NCBI GenBank assembly: GCA_016784965.1
Contig: JADHTQ010000014.1
Location: 1 to 64,000, forward strand
Length of the DNA: 64,000 nt
From: Bacteriovoracaceae bacterium
GTDB taxonomy: Bacteria > Bdellovibrionota > Bacteriovoracia > Bacteriovoracales > Bacteriovoracaceae
Direction of reading: 5' to 3'
A program made the translations under genes and the position numbers. How positions within the stretch are numbered: position 1 is the stretch's first letter; each line of letters starts with the position of its first letter. The notes below the pieces were generated by a model. The model had not been told where the DNA came from and did no database searches. It saw nothing but the letters and a program-made list of their open reading frames with translations. Of this stretch, positions 45,263 to 52,913 are shown one piece after another.

Positions 45263-45335
45263 ATTGATACCTGTGCAGCTTTTACGCGCATATGGCCTTG
45301 AACCTGTGGTGTAAAAAGTGTTGGATACCACATAG

Positions 45336-45358
45336 GTGTCGCACCAATTGTGTTGCAC
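45336..45358. repeat. Direct repeats GTGT(C/T)GCAC between divergent sigma-54 promoters
   Basis: GTGTCGCAC (45336-45344) and GTGTTGCAC (45350-45358), 14 bases apart start to start. A similar pair occurs at the paralogous locus (48572 and 48590). They lie between the two divergent sigma-54 promoters and are candidate activator sites. Confidence 0.5.
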
Positions 45359-45402
45359 ATTACAGCTAATTGATGAAGTATCTCACTGTAACTAGCTGTA
45401 AT
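45359..45402. promoter_or_regulatory. 10-bp inverted repeat upstream of the short gene
   Basis: ATTACAGCTA (45359-45368) and TAGCTGTAAT (45393-45402) are perfect inverted arms with a 24-base spacer, ending 14 bases before the rightward sigma-54 promoter. It may be a two-site operator or enhancer. Confidence 0.45.
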
Positions 45403-45415
45403 TTACATTCACTTT

Positions 45416-45431
45416 TGGCACACAAACTGCA
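45416..45431 (+). promoter_or_regulatory. Sigma-54 promoter of the 45-aa gene
   Basis: TGGCAC-ACAAA-CTGCA matches 15 of the positions expected for TGGCAC-N5-TTGCW, with the invariant GG and GC kept. It is 40 bases upstream of the ATG at 45471. Confidence 0.7.
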
Positions 45432-45470
45432 TTTAAAAGATTGTAATACAGCTGCAACAGGAGAAATACT

Positions 45471-45608
45471 ATGCGTGCAGTATTTGAGATATTTCTTGCG
45501 ATATTTTTCACCATAACAGTAGGGATTACATTGTTAAATCTATGTTCTACCATAAAGGCCCACGATTATAGTAAGGGCCATACATCCATTCTAATTGCCA
45601 AAGATTAG
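45471..45608 (+). CDS. 45-aa single-pass membrane peptide
   Basis: A small gene with AGGAG seven bases before the ATG. The product (MRAVFEIFLAIFFTITVGIT...) has one membrane helix at residues 4-25 and a short polar tail ending SILIAKD. It lies directly behind a sigma-54 promoter and opposite the 871-aa membrane protein gene, so it may be a small partner or regulator of that protein. No family is known. Confidence 0.65.
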   Translation: MRAVFEIFLAIFFTITVGITLLNLCSTIKAHDYSKGHTSILIAKD

Positions 45609-45693
45609 AGCATATAACTTAAAAAAACACAATAATTGACATAGACATTAGTTGCTACTTGTATGTAGAATGTAGTGTTATTTACACAATTCA

Positions 45694-45933
45694 TTGCAAG
45701 AGGAGACGCTTATGACTGATGTGCAAGTGAGTGACAAGGGATTTGTTCCAGCGGCTTTATTATGTCTTTTTTTAGGTGGTTTTGGGCTGCATAGATTTTA
45801 TGTAGGGAAGATAGGAACTGGGATATTGATGTTAATTACTCTAGGTGGATTGGGTATTTGGACTTTAATTGACCTGATACTCATAATTATGGGAGTCTTT
45901 AAAGACTCAAATGATTTACCTCTTAAACGTTAG
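45694..45933 (+). CDS. TM2-domain membrane protein
   Basis: 79 residues. A GAGGAG site precedes the ATG. The TM2 domain is complete: ALLCLFLGGFGLHRFYVGK with the GxHRFY motif, then a second helix GIGILMLITLGGLGIWTLID followed by LILI. TM2 proteins are small two-helix membrane proteins of uncertain role. It lies between the two paralogous membrane protein genes and its last 11 bases overlap the end of the convergent 837-aa gene. Confidence 0.85.
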   Translation: MQEETLMTDVQVSDKGFVPAALLCLFLGGFGLHRFYVGKIGTGILMLITLGGLGIWTLIDLILIIMGVFKDSNDLPLKR

Positions 45934-48436
45934 AGTGGCCATTTATCATCGATAACCACTTGCGACGACTATTGACTGCTTTTGTCTTGTGTTTAGTGCT
46001 GTAGAGGCCATGGGCACACAAAAATGAGTTGAGCATTTTTTTGCAAATTTCAAACTTACTAAGGTGTATAGTGTTATGAAGCAAGTAATTTTCGCTTCTA
46101 ATTTGCAGCAGATCTAATTCTGCTTGGGCCGCTTCCAGCTGCTGCTTGATTCGCTCTTGCTCTTTTATTAAACTTAGCTTGCGAAGCTTACTTACGTTGA
46201 ATGCTTCTTCCATATTGGTGGCAGTTACAACTGTGGCCAACTTATTTTCTTTATTTTTTAGCTCGACCTCTGCAGAGGATAGTTTTAGTAGCTGCTTTGC
46301 AATTTGCACTTCATCTTTGTGCAGTTTTGTTACTTGTCTTTTTTGTTGGTAGTAAAGATACATTGAGGGACCATCATGGTCACATGCAGCATCATTCATT
46401 CGTTTGCTGATATCTTCTAATATCTGATTTTGCTTTCCTTGCACTCTTCTATCAAGTTCGTCGAAAGTAAAATCAGCTTGATCTATGATTTTATCCAAAT
46501 GTGGCAAAATGATATCTAGGTAGCGCCCCAAGTAATAATCTGGGTGTAAAATTAAGTGTTGAATTGCCTCTACCCGCTCATTGTAATCAGTTGCCGCAAG
46601 GGTATGTAGTGGCCGGAAATCATTTTTTACATAATCCCAAATGCGCTCACCCAGTGATTTGTCAAGAGGATCAATTAATTGAGGATTGATCTCTTCTAAT
46701 AAATGATAAAATGAATCTACTAGCATTATACTATTTTGTGGTATTAGACCACTATATACTTGCAAAACATCCTTTTCATCAAAAAACAAAAAGCACTGTT
46801 TTAAAAATTTGTCTTCCCACTCGTGTAGCTGCTCTTGTTTGCCTGGAACAATTTCGGACTCTTTTTTTCCCTGTTTGGCCAAGTTAGGTGCAAGCAGTAT
46901 AATGTCGACAAGGTCAATTAAGACAGACAAAACTAATAACAACACCATAAAAAATTGCGCCCAAAGGACTCCGTATTGATTTTTAAATGTATGGGTCAGA
47001 TCATCATATGACATATGTTTAAGCTTTAAGTTTGCTGCACTAAACTGATTCATTGCACCTGAATTTAAAGATGGTAAGGATAAGACCAATGCGTCTGATT
47101 TGGTAAACGAATTATCTGATTGCTCAATTTGTCTAAGTACTTTTGCATACTGATCAATCAGGGTTTTAAACTTAGTGATAGTCTCACTATAATTACTATA
47201 AATAACATTAAAGCTTTTTGCTATTTGTTGTTTAGTATCGTTGATGTCATAGTAACCAACAAATGACTTATCAATAACAGTTGGCAGAAGACTATTTTGA
47301 CTATTTATAAAGTTATCTAGCTTATTTGTTAGTTTATTAATTTGAGAAAGTTGTAATTTGGCCGTATTTTCATAATCGCCGACAATCGCAGTGATTTTGG
47401 TCTCAATGGGTACTTTGAAATCTAGGCCACTTGCTTGCATAATTGCATCAACTCTTTTTGATGTGACCTTTGTGGTATCTTTTGCTGCTACTAAGGGGAA
47501 TTGATTGAAGTGGGTGATAACTGTTTGTGCCTTTTGTTTGATGGCAATAACCGATTCATTGATAGGTGCAAATGCAGCTGTTGTTTGTTTTAAAATGTGT
47601 GCATGCTCCTGATTGATGTGTTGTGACTTAGACAACAATGCAACTCCCCCGTCGTAGTTAGTTTTAAAAGAAACTAGTAGCATTAAAGTAGAAAAAAGCA
47701 TGGTCCAGGGGTACTTAAAATAAGCAGTTTTTATACCTTTTATAACTTTACCCGTCGATAGGATGGACCTATAGAGTGATACCTTTAAATGAATTATTAT
47801 ATATGATAAAAGACAGCCCACGATAGTTGCCGCTATGACTCTAAATATGGCCCCCTTATCACCTTGAAATAGTGATAATATGGAGTAATTGCTGTTTTCT
47901 TGTAAGTAGTGATTTAGTGCAAATCCCGTAGTAAAAGTTGAAAGTAAGAAGGTGATGACGCCCAGGATAGTTAGAGCAGTAGACTTAATGGGCATAATTT
48001 GAGTCGGACTAAAGTTGCATAGCTGTTTCATAGAGTTTATAAAGTGCTGTTTGGCAGCGCTATGAAAATAGATAAAAATCTGTTGCGCTAGTTTGTAAAA
48101 AGGGTTGCGCTTTAGGATAAGCTCTTGGTCTTTGTCTGCTGAGATATTAAAAAAATCATGTAGGTCTTTTGCAGTATGACCACCTGGGTTTTGGGTAATC
48201 TCATCTTTTAACTCTTGTCCTGTTTTCATCACTTGCTGACCTTTGGAGTAGCCATTGTAGGTAAAAAGATTAGAGCGTTGATTGCCGTTATTTAGCAGAT
48301 CAAAAATAGTTACCTTAGGTCTTTCAAATAAGGCAGAGGGATTGATCAGTTTTCCAATGAAGTAGTTGTAGTTATTGAGTAGGTGGGTTCGAGCATTATT
48401 TTGTTCACTTAAGGTATTTAATTTCTTTTTTTCCAC
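45923..48436 (-). CDS. Multi-pass membrane protein with coiled-coil domains, copy 2 of 2
   Basis: 837 residues from the GTG at 48434-48436, with GGAGGT five bases upstream exactly as in copy 1. It shares with copy 1 the N-terminal NYNYFIG and QRSNLF, the LHDFF block, the three-segment membrane region, the helical domain, the last membrane segment (LWAQFFMVLLLVLSVLIDLV), the FLKQCFLFFDEKDVLQVYSG block and RRKWLSM at the end. It lacks about 30 residues in the helical domain and has a different coiled coil near the C-terminus. A consensus sigma-54 promoter lies 43 bases upstream. The shared promoter and gene layout suggest a duplication of the whole unit. Confidence 0.85.
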   Translation of the reverse strand: MEKKKLNTLSEQNNARTHLLNNYNYFIGKLINPSALFERPKVTIFDLLNNGNQRSNLFTYNGYSKGQQVMKTGQELKDEITQNPGGHTAKDLHDFFNISADKDQELILKRNPFYKLAQQIFIYFHSAAKQHFINSMKQLCNFSPTQIMPIKSTALTILGVITFLLSTFTTGFALNHYLQENSNYSILSLFQGDKGAIFRVIAATIVGCLLSYIIIHLKVSLYRSILSTGKVIKGIKTAYFKYPWTMLFSTLMLLVSFKTNYDGGVALLSKSQHINQEHAHILKQTTAAFAPINESVIAIKQKAQTVITHFNQFPLVAAKDTTKVTSKRVDAIMQASGLDFKVPIETKITAIVGDYENTAKLQLSQINKLTNKLDNFINSQNSLLPTVIDKSFVGYYDINDTKQQIAKSFNVIYSNYSETITKFKTLIDQYAKVLRQIEQSDNSFTKSDALVLSLPSLNSGAMNQFSAANLKLKHMSYDDLTHTFKNQYGVLWAQFFMVLLLVLSVLIDLVDIILLAPNLAKQGKKESEIVPGKQEQLHEWEDKFLKQCFLFFDEKDVLQVYSGLIPQNSIMLVDSFYHLLEEINPQLIDPLDKSLGERIWDYVKNDFRPLHTLAATDYNERVEAIQHLILHPDYYLGRYLDIILPHLDKIIDQADFTFDELDRRVQGKQNQILEDISKRMNDAACDHDGPSMYLYYQQKRQVTKLHKDEVQIAKQLLKLSSAEVELKNKENKLATVVTATNMEEAFNVSKLRKLSLIKEQERIKQQLEAAQAELDLLQIRSENYLLHNTIHLSKFEICKKMLNSFLCAHGLYSTKHKTKAVNSRRKWLSMINGHSNV

Positions 48437-48478
48437 AAGTACCTCCATTTAAAAACAACGATCTTTTAAATGTTTAAA

Positions 48479-48494
48479 AGCAAAGTATGTGCCA
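48479..48494 (-). promoter_or_regulatory. Sigma-54 promoter of the 837-aa membrane protein gene
   Basis: On the minus strand it reads TGGCAC-ATACT-TTGCT, an exact consensus match, 43 bases before the GTG at 48436. Confidence 0.88.
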
Positions 48495-48571
48495 CTTAAT
48501 CAAAAATAGCAGCTGAGATTGTAAAATTGGGGAATTCCATATTAGTTTCACGGAAAAATGTCTGAGCAAAA

Positions 48572-48598
48572 GTGTCGCGTACTACGGTTGTGTTGCAG
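48572..48598. repeat. Repeat pair like that at 45336
   Basis: GTGTCGCGT (48572-48580) and GTGTTGCAG (48590-48598), 18 bases apart. They match the first seven bases or more of the GTGT(C/T)GCAC pair at the first locus and share the TTGTGTTGCA core. They lie between the divergent sigma-54 promoters. Confidence 0.45.
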
Positions 48599-48619
48599 CA
48601 AATATGTGGCAGCAATAGT

Positions 48620-48633
48620 TATCTAATTAGATA
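48620..48633. promoter_or_regulatory. 14-bp perfect palindrome upstream of a sigma-54 promoter
   Basis: TATCTAATTAGATA, 41 bases upstream of the rightward promoter at 48674. It could be an activator site or an IHF-type bend site. Confidence 0.35.
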
Positions 48634-48673
48634 TAATCAACGTGATTTTAATAAGATATTTAAGTGGAGAAAT

Positions 48674-48689
48674 TGGCACCTAATTTGCT
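48674..48689 (+). promoter_or_regulatory. Sigma-54 promoter of the 61-aa gene and possibly of the activator
   Basis: TGGCAC-CTAAT-TTGCT is an exact consensus match 66 bases upstream of the ATG at 48755. The NtrC-family gene begins 78 bases after the small gene, so this promoter could also drive it. Confidence 0.85.
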
Positions 48690-48754
48690 CAATTAAATTG
48701 TAACAAGAGCTGCAAAAATTACTAGAAGCGGCCCAAAGACAATGTGAGGTATAA

Positions 48755-48940
48755 ATGGATGCATTATGTAGAGTAGCAAAACACACTGGAATGCTAGTTG
48801 GAACTTTAGAGAATTTTTTTACTAACATGAACCAACCTACTTATGATTTTGCAAGCCAATCTAGGTGTATTCAGGATTTTTCTATGCCCGGTGGCTATAA
48901 TGATTTTTGTAATCAAGTGCTAGTAGTCAAGCGAGGTTAG
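48755..48940 (+). CDS. 61-aa protein of unknown function
   Basis: A small gene with GAGG 5 bases before the ATG. The product is soluble, has three cysteines and no membrane helix (MDALCRVAKHTGMLVGTLEN at the start, then NFFTNMN). It is behind a consensus sigma-54 promoter and opposite the 837-aa membrane protein gene, the same position as the 45-aa gene at the first locus. The two small products do not look alike. Its promoter and ribosome binding site support it as a real gene. Confidence 0.55.
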   Translation: MDALCRVAKHTGMLVGTLENFFTNMNQPTYDFASQSRCIQDFSMPGGYNDFCNQVLVVKRG

Positions 48941-49018
48941 TGATAATTTCTTAAAGCAATTATGCCCAAAAATGTGTTACACTGTCAGTAAATACTACTT
49001 CAAAGATAACTGGGCGAT

Positions 49019-50731
49019 ATGGGAAATATACTACTGGTTGATGATGAGGAAATGATCCTGTTTACACTTGGCGAGCTGTTAAAGTCTGAAGGCCATAGTA
49101 TTTCCACAGCTTCGAACATGTCTGATGCTTTAGAACAAATTGAAAAAACTACCTTTGATCTGTCGTTTGTGGATATCAGGTTGGGTGATGATGACGGCAT
49201 TGAATTGCTACGTGCTTTGAGGCAAAAAGATCAAAACTGTCCTGTAATTTTAATGACAGGGACACCTACCCTAGAAACAGTTACCGAGGGCCTTAGGCTT
49301 GGGGCCTTTGATTATTTGACCAAACCGGCCAGCCCAGTTGACTTGTTTCGTACAGTAAACTTGGCCCTTAAACAGAAATATTTGGAAGAGGAGTACACAC
49401 AAGCTCGTACAAATTTAGAGGCCATTTTTAAAAGTGTAAAAGATGGAATTATCACAGTAGATTTTGATTACCACCTACTAGAGACCAATGAAGGTGGAGG
49501 CCAGTCAATTTGTGGGATTGATCGCTCATTAATAGGTCATGACATCAGAAATATCAATCTTCCATGTAGCAGAAAGTGTTTAGCACTACTCACTAAGACC
49601 TTAACCACTGGGGTTGTTCATGAAGACAATTATGTTTGTTGTGGACTAGAGCAAAGTAGTGAAAAAATTGTCTCTATCACCTCTTCACCACTGATAAATG
49701 CCCATGACAATTCAATCGGAGCGGTACTAGTAATTCGTGATCAGTCGCGACTAATTGCTCTTGAGCGTGACTTACAAGACCGTCATAGTTTTCATCGCTT
49801 AGTTGGTAGCTCTGAGCAGATGCAGGCCATCTATCGTTTGATTGAAAACTTAAAAGATGTGTCTGCCAATGTATTAATTACAGGAGAAAGTGGTACAGGA
49901 AAAGAGCTAGTAGCAGAAGCTCTTCACCATTTGGGCAATCGAAGTCAAGGCCCTTTAGTTAAGGTAAACTGTGCAGCACTTCCCAACTCTTTACTTGAAA
50001 GTGAGTTGTTTGGACACACCAAAGGTGCCTTTACAGGTGCTGTAAGAGATCAAATCGGGCGGTTTGAGAGGGCCCAAGGCGGAACTATTTTTTTAGATGA
50101 AATTGGAGAGATCTCATCATCTATTCAGGTAAAGCTTCTTAGGGTAATACAAGAAAAAGAGATTGAACGCATAGGGGGACAAAAAACTATCTCAGTTGAC
50201 TTTCGGATTTTGGTGGCAACTAATGCTGATCTTCAAGAAAAAATTAAACAGGGGCAGTTTCGTGAAGACCTTTATTTTAGACTAAAAGTTGTTGAGGTCT
50301 CTATGCCACCTTTGAGGCAAAGAAGAGGGGACATTCCAGAACTTGTTAACCATTTTTTAGAAACTTTAGGAAAAGAATATCAAAGAAAAATTAATAAAGT
50401 CGACGATCAGGTGTTAGATTTATTGATGAACCACCCCTGGCCTGGAAATGTAAGGCAGCTTCGACATACTTTAGAGCATGCAGTAGTGTTATGCCACGGA
50501 CCGGTCATTGGTCTAAATCATTTGCCACCTGATTTTACAACAAAAGCTACTCCAGTCACAACACTTGAGCAAAAGGTCCAAGCTTCTCCCGAGATGGAAG
50601 CACAACAAATTAAAGAAGCTTTAATTGCGTGTGGAGGCAATAAGGCCAAGGCGGCCCGACGTCTAAACATGGATCGCTCAACGCTCTATCGCAAGATTGA
50701 TCGCTATGGAATCAGCATTAGTGTAGATTAA
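49019..50731 (+). CDS. NtrC-family sigma-54-dependent response regulator
   Basis: 570 residues. A receiver domain (1-125) has acidic D8/D9, phospho-acceptor D52 in FVDIRLGDDDG and lysine in LTKPA. A PAS-like domain (about 135-255) carries a cysteine cluster (LPCSRKCL, YVCCGLE). The AAA+ domain (about 270-500) has Walker A GESGTGKE, the sigma-54-contacting GAFTGA loop, and Walker B GGTIFLDEIGE. The C-terminal FIS-type helix-turn-helix is IKEALIACGGNKAKAARRLN. All elements look functional, so it should activate sigma-54 promoters. No partner kinase gene is adjacent. Its own gene may be driven by the promoter at 48674. The Cys cluster may bind a metal or iron-sulfur cluster; that is inference. 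Confidence 0.95.
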   Translation: MGNILLVDDEEMILFTLGELLKSEGHSISTASNMSDALEQIEKTTFDLSFVDIRLGDDDGIELLRALRQKDQNCPVILMTGTPTLETVTEGLRLGAFDYLTKPASPVDLFRTVNLALKQKYLEEEYTQARTNLEAIFKSVKDGIITVDFDYHLLETNEGGGQSICGIDRSLIGHDIRNINLPCSRKCLALLTKTLTTGVVHEDNYVCCGLEQSSEKIVSITSSPLINAHDNSIGAVLVIRDQSRLIALERDLQDRHSFHRLVGSSEQMQAIYRLIENLKDVSANVLITGESGTGKELVAEALHHLGNRSQGPLVKVNCAALPNSLLESELFGHTKGAFTGAVRDQIGRFERAQGGTIFLDEIGEISSSIQVKLLRVIQEKEIERIGGQKTISVDFRILVATNADLQEKIKQGQFREDLYFRLKVVEVSMPPLRQRRGDIPELVNHFLETLGKEYQRKINKVDDQVLDLLMNHPWPGNVRQLRHTLEHAVVLCHGPVIGLNHLPPDFTTKATPVTTLEQKVQASPEMEAQQIKEALIACGGNKAKAARRLNMDRSTLYRKIDRYGISISVD

Positions 50732-50738
50732 ATATTTC

Positions 50739-51068
50739 CTATGAAGTAAACATGTGTCCCGCTAAGATGCAATCTAGCAAGTTGTTAAAGGTGTCGTTGC
50801 TCATTCTATCAAATTTAATAGCAAAACCATCCCCAGTAACTCGGGTAATATGGCCTCGAATTTGAAACTTGGGGCCATTTTGGGTTTTGGAAAATTCAAT
50901 TTTGACTCTGGCCTGAAGGTTATATACAAATGAATTTTCAGTAACAACAAACATACCATTTAAACTCACGTTTTTTGCGGTATAATCGAAGTGTTTACGT
51001 CCCTCAACGTCAATGGTCATATGCAAGTCGCTTGCAACCCGGGGAGCTTCTCTTTTTTCTGCCGTCAT
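50739..51068 (-). CDS. PilZ-domain protein
   Basis: 109 residues from the ATG at 51066-51068, with GGGG five bases upstream. The longer reading from 51182 would add a hydrophobic N-terminus. RxxxR is REAPR (residues 6-10) and the NxSxxG element is NVSLNGMFV. This is a stand-alone c-di-GMP receptor. It converges with the NtrC-family gene, ending seven bases after that gene's stop, and is divergent to the DUF2157 gene. Confidence 0.85.
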   Translation of the reverse strand: MTAEKREAPRVASDLHMTIDVEGRKHFDYTAKNVSLNGMFVVTENSFVYNLQARVKIEFSKTQNGPKFQIRGHITRVTGDGFAIKFDRMSNDTFNNLLDCILAGHMFTS

Positions 51069-51188
51069 TAATACCCCATCGTTTTGTTTTTTAAAAATTA
51101 TTCCAAATAATAATAGTATAACATTAATTTTAAAAAAATTAAGCAGTAATATATTGAGGTGCACAGTCAAATCAACTATCATTAATTT

Positions 51189-52319
51189 ATGAGATTAGAA
51201 GTTATGCTTAAGCAGTGGGTAGAAAACAAAATTATCACCACTGAACAATCTGAAAAAATCAAGCGCTTTGAGCAAAAAAAACCCAGCTCATCTTGGGCCT
51301 ATTTAAGTATCTTAATTTTAGGGGCTTCAGTGATGGGCATTGGGGTCATCTCAATAATCGCTGCCAATTGGAATTTAACACCACCTTTTGTTAAGTTAAT
51401 AGTAAATTTTGCTTCATTAAGTCTTGTGGCGTTTGGGGTTTATCACAGTAAATTAAAGGGCCATCTACTTCGAAGTGAGAGCTTGTTGGTGCTGTTTATC
51501 ATCCTCTGTCTGGCATCCATTGGCTTGATATCTCAAGTTTATCACACCGGAGGTCATCTATATCAGGCCTTGATGTTTTGGTCGCTCATTACCTGTGTGG
51601 TACCTTTTATTTCAAAAAAATTATTTGTACCATTTATTTGGAGCTTTGGCTTTTTTACTGGATTTAGTTTAACACTTGCCGAATCACCAGCAGTGCAAGA
51701 AATTATCAAAATGAACCATCTCGTTGTGGCCATGCTTATGCCTTTAATATGTGCAGTGCTTATTATTATTATTAAGATTTTACTGGGTGAAATCTCTTTG
51801 ACACGTGCTTTAAGAATTTGGCTAATTGGCGGGGGGATTTTGGCCTTAATGAATGCAGAGACTGGGATTTATCGGATTTTTCGTTCTATCAAATATCTTG
51901 ATATGTACTCATTTGTTCCCGCATATATCTGTGTGGCCTTTGCTCTTGTGGGCATCTATAAAACTGATGAGTTTAAAAAAGCACAAAAAATTATTCTTTT
52001 GTTTACAATTATTTGCTATTTGGTGCCATTTCATCTGTTAATGTTTGAAGTAAAATCCAAATTTTTGATGGCCACCTTTACAATCCTAACCATGGGTGGA
52101 GCTTCAATCTTTTTTGCAAGTAGGAAGTATAGACGTACATTTGTCTTCATTATCACCTTAATTGGGATTCGTTTTTTGTTTTTATATTTTCAGGCCTTGG
52201 GAGGACTTGCTTATACCGGCTTTGGTTTAATTATTTCAGGCCTTATTATTATTGGATCAGTCGTAATGTGGAATAAATATCGAACACGGGTTGCCAATTG
52301 GGCAGAGGGGCTTATATAA
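51189..52319 (+). CDS. DUF2157 membrane protein
   Basis: 376 residues. A short cytoplasmic N-terminus (MLKQWVENKIITTEQSEKI) precedes about nine to ten membrane segments, as in the DUF2157 family (SSWAYLSILILGASVMGIGV). The next gene begins immediately after its stop and encodes a GDYXXLXY protein; this pair is a recurrent combination in bacteria. The biochemical role is unknown. The start could instead be the ATG six codons later (MLKQWV). Confidence 0.85.
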   Translation: MRLEVMLKQWVENKIITTEQSEKIKRFEQKKPSSSWAYLSILILGASVMGIGVISIIAANWNLTPPFVKLIVNFASLSLVAFGVYHSKLKGHLLRSESLLVLFIILCLASIGLISQVYHTGGHLYQALMFWSLITCVVPFISKKLFVPFIWSFGFFTGFSLTLAESPAVQEIIKMNHLVVAMLMPLICAVLIIIIKILLGEISLTRALRIWLIGGGILALMNAETGIYRIFRSIKYLDMYSFVPAYICVAFALVGIYKTDEFKKAQKIILLFTIICYLVPFHLLMFEVKSKFLMATFTILTMGGASIFFASRKYRRTFVFIITLIGIRFLFLYFQALGGLAYTGFGLIISGLIIIGSVVMWNKYRTRVANWAEGLI

Positions 52320-52802
52320 ATGCTGGACTCTAAAAAGTTTTTAATCACTGCTTTAGTCTTGCCGATTTTCTGCCTGTTGTGCCTTACCGGTTATAAAATA
52401 TATATCTTTTCAGTGGGAGAAGAGGTGACTCTTTCCATTGAAGGATATGATCCCCGCGATTTACTTTCAGGGCACTATCTAACATATCGGGTGATTTATG
52501 GAGTCAATGATGTCTGTAATGACAACAAATATCGTTCTAAAAAAGAAGGATTTATTTGCTTGGATTCCAAAAAATTTTCTTATAACAGGCCTTATAATTG
52601 TAATCTTTTTATTAAAGGTATATGTAAATATAAACGCTTTATAGCTGGTATTGAACGATTTTACATTCCACAATCAGCAGCAGTAAAGCTAGATAGATTA
52701 GTACGAGACAACAAGGGTAAAATAGTCGTATCCATTACCAAAAGTGGTGTGGCCCAAGTGAAAAAATTATTGATAAACGATCAGGCATGGGAGAATTTGT
52801 AA
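52320..52802 (+). CDS. GDYXXLXY-family protein
   Basis: 160 residues starting directly after the previous stop. An N-terminal membrane helix (FLITALVLPIFCLLCLTGYK) is followed by the family region YDPRDLLSGHYLTYRVIYG, which corresponds to the GDYxxLxY signature with H instead of D in the motif (GHYLTY). The middle contains cysteines (DVCNDN, FICLD, YNCNLF). It is the usual partner of DUF2157 proteins. Confidence 0.8.
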   Translation: MLDSKKFLITALVLPIFCLLCLTGYKIYIFSVGEEVTLSIEGYDPRDLLSGHYLTYRVIYGVNDVCNDNKYRSKKEGFICLDSKKFSYNRPYNCNLFIKGICKYKRFIAGIERFYIPQSAAVKLDRLVRDNKGKIVVSITKSGVAQVKKLLINDQAWENL

Positions 52803-52913
52803 TCTATCCAATTGTAAAAGTTTTGTAATATTGCCTCCTTCAGCATTTCTTTTTAACTAAACATCAAATAAAGTGAATGAGCGAAGAATTAAAAAAGAAA
52901 CTGAGATAAGTTG

